Positions 43,543 to 50,128 of a stretch of DNA of 50,128 nt are shown here, piece after piece. The DNA is taken from NCBI GenBank assembly GCA_003427395.1, contig BFEA01000171.1:583685-633812 (forward strand), in the 5' to 3' direction. Under the pieces are notes generated by a model. It saw only the letters and a list, made by a program, of their open reading frames with translations, was not told the DNA's origin and did no database searches. Position numbers and translations under genes: made by a program. How positions within the stretch are numbered: position 1 is the first letter of the stretch; each line of letters opens with the position of its first letter. This stretch comes from Chara braunii (lineage: Eukaryota > Streptophyta > Charophyceae > Charales > Characeae).

Positions 43543-44399
43543 GGGACTTGCTACAGTTCCGTCATTTATGGATAATAACAGAAAGATAATTATGTCGTGG
43601 AGAGACCAACAGGGAGAGAAGAGAGTCAGGCAGGACGGAGGCAAATTACAACTTAAAAGGGAAACCACGAAATAATGGCAGTGAAGGCCAAGGCCAGGGG
43701 TAGAGAGTTTACCCTGAGATACTAGTGACTAGCAGCAAAAAAAAAAAGAACTGATAACATGACGACATCTGTTTCCAAGACGACGTCCTGTAGGTCTGCA
43801 ACCAAGCTCACCTGATAGTTATGGTGTACAGTTGAAAATGTGAGCCCCCTAGGCCGTCCAGAGGGCAGTGCAAGGCCAGTAGGCCCTGCGTCCAGGGTCC
43901 ACAAAGTCCAAGCCTGGCAGGCCCCGGAGGCAGACCTGGTAACTGACAGGTTTCAGCCAAGTCCGGGGGGGTCCCATAGGCCGTAGCTACCAGCCAAAGC
44001 AGCACCCGATCGCCGTATCTAAGTTGAGGTCAGGCCAGTCAAGGGGGGCTCGGATGCAGGTCACCGCCAGGCCGCAGCCGCGCTAAGTCCAAGTGCATGT
44101 GCTGAGGGGAATGACTGTGCAGTCGACAAACAGGTACAGTGCCCTGAAACAAACGGACAGGCTGAGCAGATAAACAAACAGGTGCAGCACCTACTACGGC
44201 ATTACATCACTTCTGACCAACAAGATCGGAATTAGTAAATGCCACAGGTAGCTAGCCTGTAAATAAAGGAGAACTTGGCTCTCACGCCAATGGACTCCAC
44301 AGCACTCAGAATCTGAGACTGAGAGGCAGGGAGAAGAAAGTGAGAGCCGGAGACTGTGTGGACTCAACAGATGTAATGACGTTGAAAATCACAGACTGA
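43542..44399. other. no gene seen
   Basis: Unassigned sequence, probably intronic. Confidence 0.4.
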
Positions 44400-45800
44400 A
44401 AGACCTGCTGTTTTGTGAGTTTTGCCACTGGAGTGCGTAACTTGCTGAGATTTTTAAGTACATGTGTCGTCATATTCAGTAGTATCCACTGTACACAGCC
44501 CCACAAAGAAAAGCGCGGTTGTGCCAGACTGTTTCGTCGGACTTTTACCGACTCATCAGGAGGTCTCAACAGTTTGCCCATGATGCATTCGACTGATGGA
44601 TAAGGACTCACCACGTCGCCCACAGTTAGCGATGCCCCTGAGGAAAGTGGTAGACTTCAATCACACCAACGCACAATTGCTGAGTTTCCATGTGTTTGCC
44701 TGACCGCATGATTGCTTGGGTGTGTGTGTGACCCGCCACGGTACTTGTGTACCAAGAAGGCCCACGAGCCTGGTACTTACCTGTGGCCGTTGTGTTGTGA
44801 GGGGTGAAGCGGGGAATCAAGTAGGCTAGGCCCACATAGGTTGGCAAACACTCAAGTAGCGGGTAAGTAGGCAGAAGAAGACAAAAAGCTAGGACCTTTA
44901 GAGGCCGAAGTGAATTTTAGAAGTCCAGTAGGATTAGACTCTAGAGGTGCCGTTCCAGTAGTTTGAGTCTGAGGCCTGAGGGGAAACTCTAGGGGTGTCG
45001 TTCCAGTAGTCTGAGTCTGGGGGCTGAGGGGAATATCAGTCTGCAGTGATGTTCCCTCCACCCCGTGGAGGTACCGCTAGACTTGGCAGGCCACCGGCCT
45101 CAAAGCCAGTGCGCGAAGAGACAATACTCAAGTATATCTTCGCTGGAGGCAAGGCAAGGCCTCATTTGCTGTGCGCAATTTTGGCAACACACTGCTGGAG
45201 CAAGCGCTCAGCATAGCTGCACTCGGGAGGAAGAAGGTGGGCTTGGCCGTAGACCTTAGATATGGTGGAGTGGACAAAGGACGAGACTCGGCGCGAGGAG
45301 GAGGAGGAGGAAGATGGTGAGCAAGGAGGAGAGTGACGGGGAGCTTACCTGGCTATAGTGGTCTGCATCTTTGTCTTCTTGGTGGGCGCTGCACGAGGAA
45401 GACCCCAGTTGAGTTTGGCACCTACAATGAAGACTCCCTGGGTAGTGCTAGGCTTGGCGGCCATAGTAGGGGGGATACATTAGCTTTGCGTTGTCCTTTG
45501 AACATCGAAGGTTCACTCCGATGGTCTCCCATAGCCACCTGCTCGACCAAGGAGGGGGAAGGTGTATGAGATGGCTATGGTGGACAACTTGAGTGGCTGG
45601 CAGTAAGGGGAGGATTCAGACATTGGTTCTGGTTTATTCTTACATTGTTATTATTGTCATTATTATTACTATGTAACGAAGAGCTGGGGAAGTTATTGGA
45701 GGTCGAAGAAGGTGGCGAGGTGAAGGGGGATCCGAATTGGTATTTGCTGGTGTTCATCTTCATCTTCTCCTTCCATTCTGATTTCTTCCTCTTCCTTTAT
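44400..45800 (-). repeat. dispersed repeat family, copy 2
   Basis: Collinear partner of 39716-40830. The block before the conserved GT translates alike in both copies (GLSGAAPT..IKVQ against GLPRAAPT..TKMQ), hinting at former coding sequence. Contains an internal ~46-bp tandem duplication at 44941-45030 (CTAGAGGTGCCGTTCCAGTA / CTAGGGGTGTCGTTCCAGTA on the plus strand). Confidence 0.6.
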
Positions 45801-45947
45801 ATCCCTGAACAAAGAAAAAAAAAAGAATTACACAATCTCCTAATTCTCCGTTTTGATTATTAAGAAAAAGAGAATCCCAAATAAAAATAACAATCAAAAT
45901 CAATTCAAAATATAATATGTATTTCTTTCTATTTATTCATGATTGAA

Positions 45948-46022
45948 ACGGTTTTCACCTTCGCGGTAGCAGATGCAGATCCCAGGGATCGATCCCTAGA
46001 CCCCGCTCATCTGTGTACATGT
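45948..46022 (+). repeat. fragment matching the element C LTR start
   Basis: TGAAACGGTTTTCACCTTCG and the following ~55 bases match 14527-14601, then similarity stops after GTGTAC. The TGAAAC/GTTTCA end is itself nearly palindromic. Confidence 0.7.
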
Positions 46023-47242
46023 GTTTGTTGCATACTCGTGAAACACAGTCAAAAAGTATGGCGCAGATTCCCAGAACCGACCAGATAATACAGAGTTAAT
46101 ACAAATACAGCGGAAGACTTGAGATACATGGACTGACTCTGACCTGACTCAGACTGCAATCGAACACTCTCAATCATACATCAGGGGTGTGAAAGCCCTG
46201 GCCTTGGACATAGACGAAAGGCCAGGGTCTGAGATCATCCACGGACGAATGGAGAGAGGAGAGAGACGAAGGGAGGAGGAGAGGGAAGATGACGTCAACT
46301 CAATGTTTCCAAAGATAGTATCTTGAAATGTCAGAGGTAGCGAAAATCCGAAATGTCGCGAACACAGTGTCTCACAATGTCTCAGATATCGATCTCACAA
46401 TGTCAAGTACATCTCCAGAGGAAGACGAAATCAGGTCCCAAGAGTAGTCCTCAACCGATAGTCCCAATGTCGCTGTCTCCAATGTCATCAGAATTCGTAA
46501 CCATCCTTCCTACTGGTAGTAGTCCCGTAGGAGAACCCAGAAGTAGACTTAGACTGAGAAGGTAGGAGGAGAGAAAGAGAGAGAGAGAGAAAGAGAGAGA
46601 GAGAAAGAACGGTGGAGGAAGATGAGGGAGAAAAGGCAAAGCCTTTCTCCTGGTACCTGTCACGGTAGCTATGGCGCTGCAAGGGGCTGGCGCTGGGCCG
46701 CGGGCTGGCGCTGGGCCGCGGGCTGGGCCGGTAGCTGGCGCTGCTCCCAATGCTGCGCTAATCCCTCTCGGCCGCTGAGCTCCTTCTCTCCTTGCTGCTC
46801 CTCGAGATGCTGCAGCGCTACGCTAATTCTACTAAAGCTGAAACGTTGCGCTCATCCTGGAGACTAACCTCCTGTCCACTCTAACCTACCGACTGAGGCT
46901 GGTACCCAGCTGATATAGTGCTGGGTCAGCCTCAGTCCTACTGAGGTCCTTCGGGTCTGGACCGTTGATCAGGCCCAACGGTTCAGATCCGATTTCGGAA
47001 TCTGAAAATGGGCGCCAAACTTCGCCGCCGGCTGGGCCTACCGATGAGCCGGTACCTGGCCTAAACGAACTAGCCGTTGGGTCTGGTGGGGTCTAAACGA
47101 GGCCTACCGGACCCTAAACTGAACCGACGGGTCCTACCCGGACCTAAACTGGGCCCGTCAAGACCCGGTAACTAGGCCTGAACCATGCCTGCTACAGAAC
47201 CGGGCCCTACCTGGGGCCCGTGTGGTATCAGTATGCCACACA
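46023..47242 (-). repeat. 3' LTR region of element F (lower end uncertain)
   Basis: Begins at TG (47242) directly after a GGGGGGGAG polypurine tract (47251-47243) that follows the pol gene; the pol stop lies 14 bases inside. A TATA-like element (CTATATCAG, about 46918 on the minus strand) supports an LTR promoter. A GA-rich run lies at 46560-46615. Only one copy is in the window, so the end near 46000 is a guess. Confidence 0.6.
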
Positions 47243-49777
47243 CTCCCCCCCTTGAAGACCGAGCTGACTGCGAGGGCGAAGCTGTCTGTCCGATGTCCGC
47301 ACGGGGCAGGCAGGTTGGGCAGCTTCCTTAGCAAGTTGCTGTTTTTCGTAATGCGCGAAGGTGAGGGGTGCTGTCGCCTTGAGGTCAGCTCGTGAAATCC
47401 AGCGTGTGTCGTCAGGATCGCATTGCTTGAATGTAACTTTGTACTGCATTGGCTTGTTGCCATGCTTGCGATGAGTGAGAACGCGGTCGACCTCCTGGTG
47501 ACCATCCATTGAAAAAGGGTCGTGTGACCGTCTGCCCGGGAAGTCCGCTGACGAGTCTGGAGTGTAGACCGCCAGCTTTGAAGCGTGAAATATCGGGTGG
47601 ACCGTCGAATGCGGGGGAATCTCGATTATGAAAGATGGACCCGCGGGGTGGTCGCCAGCTGCTGAAGTGACCTTCCATGGCCCAAACCACTTAGGGAGGA
47701 GCTTGCGCGAGACGTGCTGCTCGAGCGCGAATTCCTCGGAGGTGACCCAAACCAGGTCGCCAGCGCGGATTGGACATGGGATGCGACGCCGGTTCGCTTG
47801 CTGCTGCATACAAACTTGAGCCTTTTGCATATTTGCGCGGGCTTTGGCCAGCAGTTCCCTGTACTTCCGTGCAGAAGCGGGGGAGCAAGCGGCGTCGATA
47901 TCGGCAGCCCGTGGAAACAAAATGTCTGCAAAGATGCGGCCTTTCCGTCCACCGTGATGCAACTCAAAGGGAGTCACGCCGATCGCTGGGTGCACCTAAG
48001 TGTTATAGGCGAACTCGATGTTGGGAAGGCGGTCAACCCAGTCCTTCTGTTCCGGGCAGATGAGTGTGCGGAGCATCATCTGCGCAGTCTGGTGCGCACG
48101 TTCCGTTTGCCCATCCGTTTGAGGATGTCGTGCGGAACTCGGTTTCATGCTGGTGCCGGATTCCACCATGAGTGCCATCCAAAAGGTTGACATGAAACGA
48201 GTGACGCGGTCGCTGATGATGTCTTCCGGAACGCCGTGGCTGCAAAACCAACCGGTATGCAAAGGTCGTGCGAGCTCACGAGCCGTCGCATGATACTTCC
48301 ATGGAAGTAATCGAGCGTACTTGCTCAAACGGTCAACGACCGTGAGAATGCCATCATGGCCAAGGCCATCGCAAGGGAAAGGACCGGTCACATCCATAGC
48401 AATGGAAAGACATGGTTCCCGAGGAATCGACAATGGTTTCAGTTCGCCGTACGGGAGCTGATGGCGCCCTCTGTTCCGGTGGCAAACTGCGCATGACTGA
48501 ATGTACTGGTTGACGTCGCTGATGATGTCCGGCCAGTGAAATCGCTGGCGGAGTCGTGCTAGTGTGCGTGCGACGCCAAGGTGTCCTGCCAGCTGCGAAT
48601 CGTGGTATTCGCCAAGGAGGCGAGTGCGCAAGATGTGGTCTTGGGGAACACACAACAAGTCCTTGCCTCGTGTATGGAGAAGCAAGTAGCCGTCGACAAT
48701 GCGATAATTGCTTGTCGGCGGTTGATCCGATGACAAGTCCACATAGAGTGTGGAGAATCCCGGATCCGACTTGTAGCCGTTTACAAAATGCTGTTGCCGG
48801 GCCTCGTCGAGGCCGAATGTGGAGTGCACCAAGGCGCAAAGATCAGGTCTTCGCGAGAGAGCATCCGCTGCCTTGTTCGAGGAGCCCGTTATATGCTTGG
48901 AGGTGAAGCCGAACTGGTCAATGAAGTACATCCACCGACCGATCGTGCTGCTCATCGTGTCTTGCGTCTTGTAACAAGTCAACGGATTGTTGTCTGTTGC
49001 CCTCGTGAATCGTCGACGCCCAAGGAGAAAGTGACGCCAACGCTTAAGTACGGTGACAAAAGCTAGCAGTTCCTTCTTCCTCGCATCATCAAGTGTATTG
49101 ATGGGCGGCACCTTTTGGCTGAAGTACTCAACCGGATGCCAGTCTGTGCCGTCATGCTGTTCCAAAACCGCGCCAATGTCGTAGCCGGAAGTGTCCATAG
49201 TCACTTTGGTAGGCAAGGTCGGGTCATAGATGCTTAAGACGGGAGCTTGGAGCAAGGCTGTCTTCAGCGTATGGCACGCGTGCCGGGCTTCGTCATTGAA
49301 CTTGAAGGGCACCAAGAGGGACTGAAGTCGCGACAATGGTGCAGCGATGCGTTGAAAACCTTTGACGAAGCGCATGTAATATGATGCTAAGCCAATAAAG
49401 GAGTGGACGTCGGTAGTACACTTGAGGTCCGGCCAATCTTGAATGGCTTGTACTTCGTCCACGAGCGGACGAATGCCTTGCGGCGTAACGTAATGGCCTA
49501 AGTACTCCGTCTCTTGCTGGGCAAACTCGCACTTGTCGCGGTTCGCCTTGTACTTGGCGATACGGAGCCGCTCCAAAACGGCGCGAAGGTGCTCGAGGTG
49601 TTCGTCCAGCGACCGGCTATAAACCAAGATATCATAAAGGTAAATGAGTACGGTGCGGTCGAGCAGGTCGCGGAATTGCGTCGTCATATCTGCTTGGAAA
49701 GTAGCCGGGGCATTGGTGAGACCGAAAGGCATGACGATCCACTCAAAGTGCCCATACCGAAGTCCTCCGTCAGCCAT
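47228..49777 (-). pseudogene. element F chromovirus pol: RT end, RNase H, integrase, chromodomain
   Basis: One frame of about 849 codons. RT from MPFGLTNAPATFQ onwards, with the active site YLYDILVYS (first Asp of YLDD is Tyr; codon TAT 49634-49636). RNase H: TMDTSGYDIGAVL, HITGSSNKAADALSRR. Integrase: HHCC domain (HDSQLAGHLG, CAVCHRNRG), then DDE core MDVTGPF, IISDRVTRFMS, HPQTDGQTERAHQ, all acidic residues kept. TAG at 47996-47998 (after FAYNT) is the only stop. The end carries GDLVWVTSEEF, WFGPWKV and a chromodomain (VDRVLTHRKHG, MQYKVTFK, WISRADL). RT is truncated above 49765, so the first half of RT, protease and gag are missing. Confidence 0.9.
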
Positions 49778-49862
49778 CCTCCATAGCTGGGCAGCAATGT
49801 GAGGCCAGCCGTGGGGTTGGAGGCTTACCAGTTCGCCGGTGCGCTGCTCATCCTATCGATGG

Positions 49863-49929
<67 letters not shown>

Positions 49930-49932
49930 CCC

Positions 49933-49975
<43 letters not shown>

Positions 49976-50128
49976 AAAAAAGAAAAAAGAAAAAACAACA
50001 ACAAAAAAAAAAAGCATGGCAGTGTATATTTCCATGTTCTAGGGGTAGATTCATCGATTTTGCTCATCGTACCGATGGTAGTAGCGTGAGGCCAGCCGCA
50101 AGGTTGGAGACTTAACTGTTCTCTCAGA
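49778..50128. repeat. (CT)n(CA)n tract within repeated flanks
   Basis: (CT)n at 49866-49927, a C run, (CA)n at 49934-49970, then an A-rich stretch. GTGAGGCCAGCCG..GGTTGGAG..CTTA occurs on both sides (49801 and 50086), and GCTCATCxTAYCGATGG at about 49848 and 50060. This sits at the break point of the truncated RT. Confidence 0.75.

Noticed and set aside
1-50128. CRISPR arrays, rRNA, complete tRNA genes
   Set aside because: None seen. Short direct repeats are microsatellites or transposon relics, and tRNA-like boxes belong to SINEs without a full cloverleaf.

Overview
This is a eukaryotic, repeat-dominated window. Nothing in it looks bacterial: there are no operons or Shine-Dalgarno-spaced genes, while there are spliceosomal introns, LTR and non-LTR retrotransposons, tRNA-derived SINEs, DNA transposons, long (GA)n/(CT)n/(CA)n/(TTC)n tracts and two assembly gaps. 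One LTR element uses the plant-type initiator-tRNA-Met primer site (TGGTATCAGAGC), and two Ty3/gypsy elements end in chromodomain-like modules. With an 11-kb repeat-filled intron, this points to a large plant or charophyte-algal genome. I lean to a Chara-like streptophyte, but that is an impression and not demonstrated.

Layout. 1-2060 (-): decayed gypsy gag. 2346-8242 (-): a near-full-length LINE with endonuclease, reverse transcriptase (RT), C-terminal zinc finger, 3' UTR and poly(A). 9425-9976 (+): an intact, unrecognised 183-aa ORF. 10500-15420 (+): a gypsy element (gag end, protease, RT, RNase H, integrase, chromodomain-like end, 3' LTR) carrying stops and frameshifts. 15736-16197: a candidate host exon and a duplicated segment. 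17442-18018 (-): a complete SINE with target-site duplication (TSD) and poly(A). 19012-26514 (-): a gypsy element with two LTR copies and a primer site, lacking integrase, and itself invaded by a 200-bp TTAA-flanked miniature inverted-repeat transposon (MITE) and by a hAT-like DNA transposon that mostly lies in the N gap. 27354-27471 (+): a candidate first exon. 29277-30910: two SINE units head to tail, a 5'-truncated LINE copy and a tiny poly(A) insertion with a 32-bp TSD. 47228-49777 (-): a chromovirus pol with its 3' LTR below it.

Host gene. Two exons on the minus strand (42483-42624 and 31217-31278) join in phase to give the last Fe-S cysteine, helicase motif II (DEAH) and following residues of an XPD-family helicase, closest to FANCJ/BRIP1. 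The DEAH histidine codon is split by an intron of 11,204 bp. That intron holds microsatellites, inverted repeats and one copy of a dispersed ~1.1-kb repeat family; the second copy lies just upstream of the exon at 44400-45800.

The retroelements show shared decay. Most premature stops in the gypsy genes are explained by single C-to-T changes (CAG>TAG, CAA>TAA, CGA>TGA), and catalytic residues are lost in two of them (protease Asp>Asn, RT YLDD>YLYD). No element here looks autonomous today. The most rewarding items are the split-DEAH helicase gene, the nested transposon insertions with exact TSDs, the micro-insertion with a 32-bp TSD, and the unclassified spliced-looking repeat family.
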